From Pseudomonas sp. UYIF39 (GTDB lineage Bacteria; Pseudomonadota; Gammaproteobacteria; Pseudomonadales; Pseudomonadaceae), in contig NZ_JALBYU010000009.1 of assembly GCF_029963765.1 (NCBI RefSeq), positions 124,001 through 188,000 on the forward strand: a stretch of 64,000 nucleotides of DNA. Reading direction: 5' to 3'. The notes below the pieces were generated by a model. It had not been told where the DNA came from. It ran no database searches and was given only the letters and a program-made list of their open reading frames with translations. The translations under genes and the position numbers were made by a program. Positions 10,021 through 18,080 of this stretch are shown piece by piece. How positions within the stretch are numbered: the stretch's first letter is position 1; each line of letters opens with the position of its first letter.

Positions 10021-11757
10021 ATGAAAGACACCATTCGCCAGCTGATCCAACAAGCCATCACCCAACTCGTCAACGAAGGTGTGTTGCCTGAAGGCCTGTC
10101 GCCGGCGATCCAGGTGGAAAACTCCCGTGACAAGACTCACGGCGACTTCGCCAGCAACATCGCGATGATGCTGGCCAAGCCGGCCGGCATGAAACCGCGC
10201 GACCTGGCAGAGAAAATCATCGCCGCGCTACCGGCTGATGAAAACGTCACCAAGACCGAAATCGCCGGCCCTGGCTTCCTGAACTTCTTCCAGAACACCC
10301 AGGCCCTGGCCACTCGCCTGGACGCCGCCCTGGCCGACGAGCACATCGGTGTGCGCAAGGCAGGCCCGGTGCAGCGCACTGTCGTCGACCTGTCGGCACC
10401 GAACCTGGCCAAAGAGATGCACGTCGGCCACTTGCGCTCGACCATCATCGGCGACGGCGTGGCGCGCGTACTGGAATTCCTCGGCGACGAAGTGATCCGT
10501 CAGAACCACGTCGGCGACTGGGGCACCCAGTTCGGCATGCTGATGGCGTATCTGCAGGAAAACCCGATCACCAGCGACGAGCTGTCGGACCTGGAAAACT
10601 TCTACCGTGCGGCCAAGCAACGCTTCGACGAATCCGAAGAGTTCGCTGACCGCGCCCGTGGCCTGGTGGTCAAGCTGCAAGCCGGCGACCCGGACTGCCT
10701 GGCGCTGTGGACCAAGTTCAAAGACATCTCGCTGTCGCACTGCCAGAAAATCTACGAACTGCTCAACGTCAAACTGACCATGGCCGACGTGATGGGCGAA
10801 AGCGCCTACAACGACGACCTGATCAACGTAGTCAACGACCTCAAGGCCGCTGGCCTGTTGGTCGAAAGCAACGGCGCCCAGTGCGTGTTCCTCGACGAGT
10901 TCAAGAACGCCGACGGCGACCCGCTGCCGGTGATCATCGTCAAGGCTGACGGCGGTTACCTCTACGCCACCACCGACCTCGCGGCCGTGCGTTACCGTAG
11001 CGGCAAGCTGAAGGCTGATCGCGCGCTGTACTTCGTCGACCAGCGTCAGGCCCTGCACTTCCAGCAAGTGTTCCAGGTCGCGCGCCTGGCCGGCTTCGTG
11101 ACGCACCCGATGGAAATGGAACACATGGGCTTCGGCACCATGAACGGCGCAGACGGCCGTCCGTTCAAGACCCGTGATGGCGGCACCGTGAAGCTGATCG
11201 ATCTGCTGACCGAAGCTCAGGAACGCGCTTACACGCTGGTGAAAGAAAAGAACCCGGAACTGCCTGAAGACGAACTGCGCAACATCGCCAAGGTCGTGGG
11301 CATTGGCGCGGTGAAATACGCCGATCTGTCCAAGCACCGCACCAGCGACTACAGCTTCAACTTCGACCTGATGCTGAACTTCGAAGGCAACACTGCGCCG
11401 TACCTGCTGTACGCCTACACCCGCGTGGCCGGCGTGTTCCGCAAACTCGGCAAGGACTTCAGCGAAGTCGAAGGGCAAATCGTCCTCGAAGCGGCGCACG
11501 AACATGAATTGGCGGCGAAGCTCGCGCAGTTCGGCGAAGTGTTGAACAACGTTTGCGACAAAGGCACGCCGCACATCCTGTGCACCTACCTGTACGATGT
11601 CGCCGGCCTGTTCTCCAGTTTCTATGAGAACTGCCCGATCCTCAGTGCCGACACTCCGGCGCAAATGCAGAGCCGTCTGCGCCTCGCCGCGCTGACCGGT
11701 CGCACTCTCAAGCAAGGCCTGGAACTCTTGGGTCTGGAAACTCTGGAGCGTATGTAA
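10021..11757 (+). CDS. argS: Arginyl-tRNA synthetase
   Basis: The 578-residue class I synthetase charges tRNA-Arg. It has the N-terminal tRNA-recognition (Add-1) domain ([20 protein letters not shown]), the HIGH-type motif [35 protein letters not shown] in place of a canonical KMSKS as in many bacterial ArgRS, and the C-terminal DALR anticodon-binding domain. The frame opens at a TTG at 10000, but ATG 10021, preceded by AAAGAGA, gives the family N-terminus. A SPOR-domain gene follows after a single base and is probably co-transcribed. Confidence 0.97.
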   Translation: MKDTIRQLIQQAITQLVNEGVLPEGLSPAIQVENSRDKTHGDFASNIAMMLAKPAGMKPRDLAEKIIAALPADENVTKTEIAGPGFLNFFQNTQALATRLDAALADEHIGVRKAGPVQRTVVDLSAPNLAKEMHVGHLRSTIIGDGVARVLEFLGDEVIRQNHVGDWGTQFGMLMAYLQENPITSDELSDLENFYRAAKQRFDESEEFADRARGLVVKLQAGDPDCLALWTKFKDISLSHCQKIYELLNVKLTMADVMGESAYNDDLINVVNDLKAAGLLVESNGAQCVFLDEFKNADGDPLPVIIVKADGGYLYATTDLAAVRYRSGKLKADRALYFVDQRQALHFQQVFQVARLAGFVTHPMEMEHMGFGTMNGADGRPFKTRDGGTVKLIDLLTEAQERAYTLVKEKNPELPEDELRNIAKVVGIGAVKYADLSKHRTSDYSFNFDLMLNFEGNTAPYLLYAYTRVAGVFRKLGKDFSEVEGQIVLEAAHEHELAAKLAQFGEVLNNVCDKGTPHILCTYLYDVAGLFSSFYENCPILSADTPAQMQSRLRLAALTGRTLKQGLELLGLETLERM

Positions 11758-11758
11758 G

Positions 11759-12463
11759 TTGGCTGCCAAGAAAAAACCAGCACCCAAGCGTGGCGCCAGC
11801 CGTTACCAAGCTCCTGCAAAGCAACCGATACCGGGCTGGCTGTGGATGGCCATCGGCCTGACGGTCGGCGCGTTTATCGTGTTCCTGATGAAACTGGAAC
11901 CGGGCAAGGGCAGCGAGAGCGTCAAGCGCGAGAAGATCGAGCAACAGAAAGCCAAGATCGTCGAGGCCAACAAGACCCCGCCGAGCCCGACGCAACCGGT
12001 GAAGCCGAAGTACGACTTCTACACGTTGCTGCCGGAATCGGAAGTCATCGTGCCGCCGGATGCCGTGCCGGAGAAAACCCTGCCGACGCCACAAGTACCG
12101 GCCATTCCGACGACGCCGGTTACGCCAGAGCAAGCGGCGAAGATCGATACCGCGCGGGCTCAGGCCGCGCTGGCCGGGATTACCCCGCCGCCAGCGCCAC
12201 CGGTGTCCAAAGCGGCGCCAGTGACCAAGTTCTTCCTGCAGGCCGGCTCGTTCCGCAAGGAGGCTGATGCGGACAAGGTTCGAGCGCAGATCATCCTGCT
12301 CGGTCAGGCTGTGGCGGTTGAATCCGGTACCGTGAAAGACGAAACCTGGTATCGGGTATTGGTCGGACCGTTCAGCAACCGCGAGCAACTGACCACCGCC
12401 CAGAAACAACTGGCCGGCAGCGGGTTCAGCAACCTGTTGTTACAACAACGCCAAAGCCGCTGA
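11759..12463 (+). CDS. SPOR-domain cell-division protein (FtsN-like)
   Basis: The 234-residue protein has a positively charged cytoplasmic tail (MAAKKKPAPKRGASRY), one membrane helix at about residues 25-42 (GWLWMAIGLTVGAFIVFL), a Pro/Lys-rich periplasmic linker, and a C-terminal SPOR domain at about residues 155-230. SPOR domains bind denuded septal peptidoglycan, so a divisome role like that of FtsN is likely. The start is a TTG one base after the argS stop. The linker is longer in Pro than in Gln, unlike enterobacterial FtsN. The argS-SPOR pairing just upstream of hslVU is usual in Pseudomonas. Confidence 0.88.
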   Translation: MAAKKKPAPKRGASRYQAPAKQPIPGWLWMAIGLTVGAFIVFLMKLEPGKGSESVKREKIEQQKAKIVEANKTPPSPTQPVKPKYDFYTLLPESEVIVPPDAVPEKTLPTPQVPAIPTTPVTPEQAAKIDTARAQAALAGITPPPAPPVSKAAPVTKFFLQAGSFRKEADADKVRAQIILLGQAVAVESGTVKDETWYRVLVGPFSNREQLTTAQKQLAGSGFSNLLLQQRQSR

Positions 12464-12527
12464 CCCCTATTTGTGGACACCTTAATCTGAGGTCGCCCAC
12501 AAACCCTATGATGAGGGATTAATCTCT

Positions 12528-12659
12528 GTGGTGAGGGGATTCATCCCCGTTGGGTCGCGAAGCGCCCCCCCAACCCCCACCTGCGGCGTATCAGATACAC
12601 CGCGTGCACTCGTTTCGCGACTGCTCCGCAGCCGAACGGGGATAAATCCCCTCGCCACA
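12528..12659. repeat. Long inverted repeat, second REP family (GAGGGGAT..ATCCCC type)
   Basis: Left arm 12528-12554 (GTGGTGAGGGGATTCATCCC...) and right arm 12633-12659 (...GGATAAATCCCCTCGCCAC) are near-perfect inverted copies around about 78 bases. It is related in design to the element at 45791-45885 but not to the more common GTGGGAGCGAGC family. It fills most of the gap between the SPOR gene and the hslV promoter. Confidence 0.75.
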
Positions 12660-12687
12660 TTCATCGCACGCCATTCGTCCCCCACCG

Positions 12688-12714
12688 TTGAAATACGCTC
12701 CACTACCCCCATAT
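12688..12714 (+). promoter_or_regulatory. Sigma-32 (RpoH) heat-shock promoter of hslVU
   Basis: TTGAAA (12688-12693), a 13-base spacer and CCCCATAT (12707-12714) match the RpoH consensus CTTGAAA-N13-17-CCCCATNT almost exactly. It ends 45 bases upstream of hslV, whose operon is heat-induced in other proteobacteria. Confidence 0.85.
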
Positions 12715-12759
12715 GAGTTGGCATAAGGCATTTTCGCCCCGCTGCGTGGAGACTCTCCC

Positions 12760-13290
12760 TTGACCACCATCGTTTCAGTTCGCCGCCATGGCAAAGTCGT
12801 CATGGGTGGCGACGGCCAGGTTTCTCTCGGCAATACCGTGATGAAAGGCAACGCGAAGAAAGTTCGCCGCTTGTACCACGGCCAAGTGATCGCCGGTTTT
12901 GCCGGGGCCACCGCTGACGCCTTCACCCTCTTCGAGCGTTTTGAAGGCCAGCTTGAGAAACATCAGGGCCACCTGGTTCGCGCCGCTGTCGAACTCGCCA
13001 AAGAATGGCGCACTGACCGCTCCCTCAGCCGCCTCGAGGCCATGCTCGCAGTCGCGAACAAAGACGCCTCTCTGATCATCACCGGCAACGGCGACGTGGT
13101 CGAACCTGAAGAAGGTCTGATCGCCATGGGCTCCGGCGGCGGTTACGCCCAGGCCGCCGCCAGCGCGCTGCTGAAGAAAACCGATCTGTCGGCCCGGGAA
13201 ATCGTCGAAACCGCCCTCGGTATCGCCGGCGACATCTGTGTATTCACCAACCACACCTTCACCATTGAGGAGCAGGACCTCGCTGAGTAA
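12760..13290 (+). CDS. hslV: ATP-dependent protease peptidase subunit HslV
   Basis: The 176-residue N-terminal-threonine hydrolase begins (M)[19 protein letters not shown]. Removal of the initiator residue exposes the catalytic Thr. [15 protein letters not shown] is the conserved substrate-site loop. Translation starts at TTG 12760 with a GGAGA about seven bases upstream; no ATG is available. Twelve subunits form a double-ring chamber that is capped by HslU hexamers and degrades misfolded proteins. It is followed by hslU after 55 bases, and both are behind the RpoH promoter at 12688-12714. Confidence 0.97.
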   Translation: MTTIVSVRRHGKVVMGGDGQVSLGNTVMKGNAKKVRRLYHGQVIAGFAGATADAFTLFERFEGQLEKHQGHLVRAAVELAKEWRTDRSLSRLEAMLAVANKDASLIITGNGDVVEPEEGLIAMGSGGGYAQAAASALLKKTDLSAREIVETALGIAGDICVFTNHTFTIEEQDLAE

Positions 13291-13345
13291 GCCTGTTTTG
13301 GCCACCACGCCACGGCTCACTTTTACCTGAGGACCGCCAATTACT

Positions 13346-14686
13346 ATGTCCATGACTCCCCGTGAAATCGTCCACGAACTCAATCGCCATATCATCGGCC
13401 AGGACGATGCCAAGCGCGCCGTCGCCATCGCGCTGCGTAACCGCTGGCGCCGGATGCAGCTGCCTGAAGAGCTGCGCGTTGAAGTCACGCCAAAAAACAT
13501 CCTGATGATCGGCCCGACCGGTGTCGGTAAAACCGAGATTGCTCGCCGCCTGGCGAAACTGGCCAACGCGCCGTTCATCAAGGTCGAAGCCACCAAGTTC
13601 ACCGAAGTCGGCTATGTCGGCCGCGACGTTGAATCGATCATTCGTGATCTGGCCGACGCGGCGATCAAGCTGCTGCGCGAACAGGAAATGACCAAGGTTC
13701 GCCACCGCGCCGAAGACGCTGCCGAAGAGCGCATCCTCGACGCCCTGCTGCCACCGGCACGCATGGGCTTCAGCAACGACGACGCCGCACCGTCGGCCGA
13801 CTCCAACACCCGTCAGCTGTTCCGCAAGCGCCTGCGCGAAGGTCAGCTGGATGACAAAGAGATCGAAATCGAAGTCGCCGAAATGGCCGGCGTCGATATC
13901 TCCGCGCCACCGGGCATGGAAGAGATGACCAACCAATTGCAGAGCCTGTTCGCCAACATGGGCAAGGGCAAGCGCAAGAGCCGCAAGATCAAGGTCAAGG
14001 AAGCGCTGAAACTGGTGCGTGACGAAGAAGCCGGCCGCCTGGTCAACGAAGAAGAGTTGAAGGCCAAGGCGCTGGAAGCGGTCGAGCAGCACGGCATCGT
14101 GTTCATCGACGAAATCGACAAGGTCGCCAAGCGCGGCAACACCGGTGGCGTCGACGTGTCCCGCGAAGGCGTACAGCGCGACTTGCTGCCGCTGATCGAA
14201 GGCTGCACCGTCAACACCAAACTGGGCATGGTCAAGACCGACCACATCCTGTTCATCGCCTCCGGTGCGTTCCACCTGAGCAAGCCGAGCGATCTGGTGC
14301 CAGAGCTGCAAGGTCGTCTGCCGATTCGTGTCGAACTCAAGGCCCTGACGCCTGAAGATTTCGAACGCATTCTCAGCGAGCCGCACGCGTCGCTCACCGA
14401 GCAATATTGCGCCCTGCTGAAAACCGAAGGCCTGGTGATCGAGTTCCAGCCGGATGGCATCAAGCGTATTGCCGAGATCGCCTGGCAGGTCAACGAGAAG
14501 ACCGAGAATATCGGTGCCCGTCGCCTGCACACGCTACTTGAGCGTCTGCTTGAAGAGGTGTCGTTCAGCGCCGGTGATCTGGCCAGCGTCCACGACGACA
14601 AGGCGATCCTGATCGACGCCGATTACGTCAACAGCCACTTGGGCGAATTGGCGCAGAACGAAGACCTGTCCCGTTATATCCTGTAG
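13346..14686 (+). CDS. hslU: HslU AAA+ ATPase subunit of the HslVU protease
   Basis: The 446-residue ClpX-like unfoldase has Walker [10 protein letters not shown] at residues 56-64, Walker [10 protein letters not shown], the intermediate (I) domain at about residues 110-240, and a C-terminal tail ending LSRYIL. In the family that tail inserts into HslV and activates it. The pore loop GYVGRDVE is present. The start at ATG 13346 gives [19 protein letters not shown]. It unfolds substrates and feeds them to HslV. Nothing is unusual. Confidence 0.97.
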   Translation: MSMTPREIVHELNRHIIGQDDAKRAVAIALRNRWRRMQLPEELRVEVTPKNILMIGPTGVGKTEIARRLAKLANAPFIKVEATKFTEVGYVGRDVESIIRDLADAAIKLLREQEMTKVRHRAEDAAEERILDALLPPARMGFSNDDAAPSADSNTRQLFRKRLREGQLDDKEIEIEVAEMAGVDISAPPGMEEMTNQLQSLFANMGKGKRKSRKIKVKEALKLVRDEEAGRLVNEEELKAKALEAVEQHGIVFIDEIDKVAKRGNTGGVDVSREGVQRDLLPLIEGCTVNTKLGMVKTDHILFIASGAFHLSKPSDLVPELQGRLPIRVELKALTPEDFERILSEPHASLTEQYCALLKTEGLVIEFQPDGIKRIAEIAWQVNEKTENIGARRLHTLLERLLEEVSFSAGDLASVHDDKAILIDADYVNSHLGELAQNEDLSRYIL

Positions 14687-14704
14687 GTCTCATTCTCTAC
14701 ATGG

Positions 14705-14724
14705 CAGGGCCGCTTGCGGCCCTG
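14705..14724 (+). other. Perfect 9-bp hairpin between hslU and the DUF971 gene
   Basis: CAGGGCCGC (14705-14713) and GCGGCCCTG (14716-14724) are exact inverted arms only two bases apart, giving a tight hairpin. No T run follows, so it is a poor intrinsic terminator. It ends seven bases before the next start codon, where no Shine-Dalgarno sequence is seen. Confidence 0.6.
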
Positions 14725-14731
14725 AACCAAA

Positions 14732-15112
14732 ATGACGACCCAACTCCCCACCGACATCAAACTGCACAAAGCCTCGAAAACCCTGTCGCTGAAATACGCG
14801 TCCGGTGAGGAACATCACCTGCCCGCCGAGTTCTTGCGCGTGCACTCTCCTTCCGCAGAGGTCCAGGGCCACGGCAAACCTATCCTGCAATTTGGCAAGA
14901 TCGGCGTAGGCCTGACCAAGGTCGAACCGGCCGGTCAGTACGCGCTGAAATTGACCTTCGACGACGGCCACGACAGCGGCCTGTTCACCTGGGAATATCT
15001 GTACCAGCTGGGCGTGCGGCAAGAGGATCTCTGGAACGATTATCTTGCCGAGCTCAAAGCCGCCGGAAAAACCCGCGACCCGAACGAATCCATCGTCAAG
15101 CTGATGCTCTAG
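14732..15112 (+). CDS. DUF971 (GBBH-like N-terminal) domain protein
   Basis: The 126-residue protein begins MTTQLPTDIKLHKASKTLSL, with the DUF971 pattern YASGEEHHLPAEFLRVHSPSAEV and LTFDDGHDSGLFTWEYLYQLG. The domain is otherwise the N-terminal zinc-binding part of gamma-butyrobetaine dioxygenase and also occurs alone, near Fe-S cluster carriers (ApbC/Mrp) in other bacteria. Here it stands alone between hslVU and phaC1, and no Fe-S gene is near. Its molecular function is not known. A strong hairpin sits just upstream of its ATG. Confidence 0.85.
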   Translation: MTTQLPTDIKLHKASKTLSLKYASGEEHHLPAEFLRVHSPSAEVQGHGKPILQFGKIGVGLTKVEPAGQYALKLTFDDGHDSGLFTWEYLYQLGVRQEDLWNDYLAELKAAGKTRDPNESIVKLML

Positions 15113-15128
15113 CTCAGGCCTTTCGCTC

Positions 15129-15148
15129 ATTAGAAGGCATTTTCTAAT
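15129..15148. promoter_or_regulatory. Palindrome ATTAGAA-N6-TTCTAAT upstream of phaC1
   Basis: Seven-base perfect inverted arms (15129-15135 and 15142-15148) lie 16 bases after the DUF971 stop. This could be an operator for a regulator of the pha cluster or a weak terminator; no T run beyond TTCTAATTCC supports the latter. Confidence 0.35.
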
Positions 15149-15229
15149 TCCATCTGTTTGAATGCTCCGCTTCCGGGTCGACGATTGGCCTGCTTGCGAA
15201 AAAAATTAAACTCGGGTAACCAATGGAGC

Positions 15230-15245
15230 TGGCAAGGTCCCTGCA
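15230..15245 (+). promoter_or_regulatory. Sigma-54-type promoter of phaC1
   Basis: TGGCAAGGTCCCTGCA has the invariant GG and GC dinucleotides at the correct -24/-12 spacing (GG-N10-GC). It is 124 bases upstream of phaC1 and is flanked by an imperfect long-range inverted repeat (CTCGGGTAACC at 15211-15221, GGTCACCCGAG at 15284-15294). RpoN dependence of phaC1 has been proposed in other pseudomonads. Confidence 0.55.
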
Positions 15246-15298
15246 GTGCTCTCTGAACTAAAAAGCAGCGATGCAGAATTAACGGTCACCCGAGTAGT

Positions 15299-15343
15299 AG
15301 TACCTGGCATTGGCTGTGGACTGCACAGCTGGACCCAGGTACT
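15299..15343 (+). ncRNA. Stable stem-loop in the phaC1 mRNA leader
   Basis: AGTACCTGG (15299-15307) pairs with CCAGGTACT (15335-15343); inside it GCTGTG (15313-15318) pairs with CACAGC (15324-15329) around a five-base loop. The 45-base structure ends 26 bases before the phaC1 ATG and lies downstream of the sigma-54-like site, so it would be in the transcript. It may control stability or translation; this is not a recognised riboswitch class. Confidence 0.5.
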
Positions 15344-15369
15344 CGTCTCAGGACAATGGAGCGTCGTAG

Positions 15370-17049
15370 ATGAGTAACAAGAATAACGATGACCTGAAAG
15401 TTCAGGCCTCGGAAAATACCTTGGGGCTGAATCCCGTCGTTGGGCTGCGTAGAAAAGATCTGTTGGGCTCTGCCCGAATGGTGCTGACCCAGGCCATCAA
15501 ACAACCGATTCACAGTGCAAAGCATGTCGCTCATTTCGGCATCGAACTGAAGAACGTGCTGTTCGGCAAATCCGCGCTGCAACCGACAAGCGATGACCGT
15601 CGTTTCGCCGATCCGGCGTGGAGCCAGAACCCGCTCTACAAACGTTATTTGCAAACTTACCTGGCGTGGCGCAAGGAGCTCCACGACTGGATCGGCGAAA
15701 GCAACCTCTCGCCCAAGGACGTCGCACGCGGGCATTTCGTGATCAACCTCATGACCGAAGCCATGGCCCCGACCAACAGTGCGGCCAACCCGGCGGCGGT
15801 CAAACGCTTTTTCGAAACCGGTGGCAAAAGCCTGCTCGACGGCCTCTCCCATCTGGCCAAGGATCTGGTGCACAACGGCGGCATGCCGAGCCAGGTCAAC
15901 ATGGGCGCGTTCGAGGTCGGCAAGAGCCTGGGCGTCACCGAAGGCGCGGTGGTGTTTCGCAATGACGTGCTGGAGCTGATCCAGTATCGGCCGACCACCG
16001 AACAGGTGCACGAGCGCCCACTGCTGGTGGTGCCGCCGCAGATCAACAAGTTCTATGTTTTCGACCTGAGCCCGGACAAGAGCCTGGCGCGCTTCTGCCT
16101 GCGCAACAACATGCAGACCTTCATCGTCAGCTGGCGCAACCCGACCAAGGAGCAGCGCGAGTGGGGTCTGTCGACCTACATCGAAGCGCTCAAGGAAGCG
16201 GTCGACGTGGTCACCGCGATCACCGGCAGCAAAGACATCAACATGCTCGGCGCCTGCTCCGGTGGCATCACCTGCACCGCCCTGCTGGGCCACTACGCCG
16301 CGATCGGCGAGAACAAGGTCAACGCCCTGACGCTGCTGGTCAGCGTGCTGGACACCACCCTGGACAGCGACGTGGCACTGTTCGTCGACGAGCAGACCCT
16401 CGAATCCGCCAAGCGCCACTCCTATCAGGCAGGTGTACTGGAAGGCCGCGACATGGCGAAAGTCTTCGCCTGGATGCGCCCCAACGACCTGATCTGGAAC
16501 TACTGGGTCAACAACTACCTGCTGGGCAACGAGCCGCCGGTGTTCGACATCCTGTTCTGGAACAACGACACCACACGGTTGCCCGCAGCGTTCCACGGCG
16601 ACCTGATCGAGATGTTCAAAACCAACCCACTGATCCGTCCTGACGCACTGGAAGTGTGCGGCACTCCGATCGATCTGAAGCAGGTCACTGCCGACATCTT
16701 CTCCCTGGCCGGCACCAACGACCACATTACCCCGTGGAAGTCCTGCTACAAGTCGGCACAACTGTTCGGTGGCAAGGTTGAATTCGTACTGTCCAGCAGC
16801 GGGCATATCCAGAGCATTCTGAACCCGCCGGGCAATCCGAAATCGCGCTACATGACCAGCACCGAGATGCCGGTCAAGGCTGAGGAGTGGCAAGAAAACT
16901 CCACCAAGCACACCGATTCCTGGTGGCTGCATTGGCAGGCATGGCAAGCCGAGCGTTCGGGCAAGCTGAAGAAGTCTCCGGGCAGCTTGGGCAACAAGGC
17001 TTATCCGGCGGGCGAAGCTGCGCCGGGCACCTATGTGCATGAGCGGTAA
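15370..17049 (+). CDS. phaC1: Class II poly(3-hydroxyalkanoate) synthase 1
   Basis: The 559-residue synthase polymerises medium-chain (R)-3-hydroxyacyl-CoA into granule polyester. The lipase-like box is GACSGG with catalytic Cys296; the partners are Asp451 (in GTNDHITPW) and His479 (in SSGHIQS), at the exact positions usual for class II enzymes. It begins MSNKNNDDLK at ATG 15370. Codons 3-6 read AAC AAG AAT AAC, an AANAANAA-type motif like those bound by Hfq/Crc. It is first in phaC1-Z-C2-D. Promoter and leader signals are described separately. Confidence 0.97.
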   Translation: MSNKNNDDLKVQASENTLGLNPVVGLRRKDLLGSARMVLTQAIKQPIHSAKHVAHFGIELKNVLFGKSALQPTSDDRRFADPAWSQNPLYKRYLQTYLAWRKELHDWIGESNLSPKDVARGHFVINLMTEAMAPTNSAANPAAVKRFFETGGKSLLDGLSHLAKDLVHNGGMPSQVNMGAFEVGKSLGVTEGAVVFRNDVLELIQYRPTTEQVHERPLLVVPPQINKFYVFDLSPDKSLARFCLRNNMQTFIVSWRNPTKEQREWGLSTYIEALKEAVDVVTAITGSKDINMLGACSGGITCTALLGHYAAIGENKVNALTLLVSVLDTTLDSDVALFVDEQTLESAKRHSYQAGVLEGRDMAKVFAWMRPNDLIWNYWVNNYLLGNEPPVFDILFWNNDTTRLPAAFHGDLIEMFKTNPLIRPDALEVCGTPIDLKQVTADIFSLAGTNDHITPWKSCYKSAQLFGGKVEFVLSSSGHIQSILNPPGNPKSRYMTSTEMPVKAEEWQENSTKHTDSWWLHWQAWQAERSGKLKKSPGSLGNKAYPAGEAAPGTYVHER

Positions 17050-17063
17050 TTGAAGTAATACAC

Positions 17064-17089
17064 GTGGGAGCGGGCAAGCCTGCTCCCAT
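17064..17089. repeat. Single REP-like hairpin between phaC1 and phaZ
   Basis: GTGGGAGCGGGCAAGCCTGCTCCCAT is an imperfect palindrome of the same family as the REP doublets elsewhere. It starts 15 bases after the phaC1 stop and may dampen read-through or stabilise the upstream message. Confidence 0.65.
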
Positions 17090-17111
17090 ACACACCTACA
17101 GGGCTCCGTGC

Positions 17112-17966
17112 ATGCCGCAACCGTTCATATTTCGTACCGTCGACCTGGATGGCCAGACCCTCCGCACGGCAGTACGCCCCGGCAAGCCTCACTTGACGCC
17201 CTTGCTGATTTTCAATGGCATCGGCGCCAACCTGGAGCTGGTGTTTCCGTTCGTCGCGGCGCTGGACCCGGACCTGGAAGTCATCGCTTTCGACGTCCCC
17301 GGTGTCGGCGGTTCGTCGACACCAAGGCGACCGTATCGCTTTCCGGGCCTGGCGAAACTCACGGCGCGGATGCTCGACTATCTCGACTACGGGCAAGTCA
17401 ACGTAATCGGCGTTTCCTGGGGAGGCGCCCTCGCCCAGCAGTTCGCTTACGACTATCCCGAGCGCTGCAAGAAACTCGTTCTGGCGGCCACGGCGGCGGG
17501 CACCGTGATGGTGCCGGGCAAGCCGAAAGTCCTGTGGATGATGGCCAGCCCACGACGCTATATCCAACCGTCTCACGTGATTCGCATCGCGCCGATGATC
17601 TATGGCGGTGCGTTCCGTCGCGATCCGACCCTGGCCGCCAGCCATGCCGCCAAGGTCCGCTCGGCCGGCAAACTCGGTTACTACTGGCAGCTGTTCGCCG
17701 GCCTCGGCTGGACCAGCATTCACTGGCTGCACAAGATCCACCAACCAACCCTGGTACTGGCCGGTGACGACGATCCGCTGATTCCGTTGGTCAACATGCG
17801 GTTACTGGCCTGGCGGATTCCCAACGCCCAGTTGCACATCATCGATGACGGGCATCTGTTTTTGATTACCCGGGCCGAAGCAGTGGCACCGATCATCATG
17901 AAGTTTCTCGAGGAAGAACGTCAGCGTGCCGTGATGCATCCGCATCCGGCGCCATTTGGCGGCTAA
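17112..17966 (+). CDS. phaZ: Intracellular medium-chain PHA depolymerase
   Basis: The 284-residue alpha/beta hydrolase releases 3-hydroxyacids from PHA granules. Its nucleophile is Ser102 in GVSWGG; the Asp (in LAGDDDPLIPL) and His (in DDGHLF) complete the triad. The frame is open to 17064, but the family N-terminus MPQPFIFRTVDLDGQTLRTA starts at ATG 17112, and the extra upstream codons are translated REP sequence. It lies between the two synthase genes, as in other medium-chain PHA producers, so synthesis and mobilisation are co-regulated. Confidence 0.95.
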   Translation: MPQPFIFRTVDLDGQTLRTAVRPGKPHLTPLLIFNGIGANLELVFPFVAALDPDLEVIAFDVPGVGGSSTPRRPYRFPGLAKLTARMLDYLDYGQVNVIGVSWGGALAQQFAYDYPERCKKLVLAATAAGTVMVPGKPKVLWMMASPRRYIQPSHVIRIAPMIYGGAFRRDPTLAASHAAKVRSAGKLGYYWQLFAGLGWTSIHWLHKIHQPTLVLAGDDDPLIPLVNMRLLAWRIPNAQLHIIDDGHLFLITRAEAVAPIIMKFLEEERQRAVMHPHPAPFGG

Positions 17967-18080
17967 TCGGCCCATTGTCGGTCGGCAAGACGTAGCGCCG
18001 CGCAACAATCCGCAACAGCGTCTATGGTGTTCTGGTTCGGTGTATCTGTATTTGGCCTGAAGACGAAGGAGTGTTGATTC

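Noticed and set aside
15286..17040. 584-codon ORF opposite phaC1
   Set aside because: It is rich in Val/Gln/His/Asp, which is typical of antisense translation, and phaC1 is certain.
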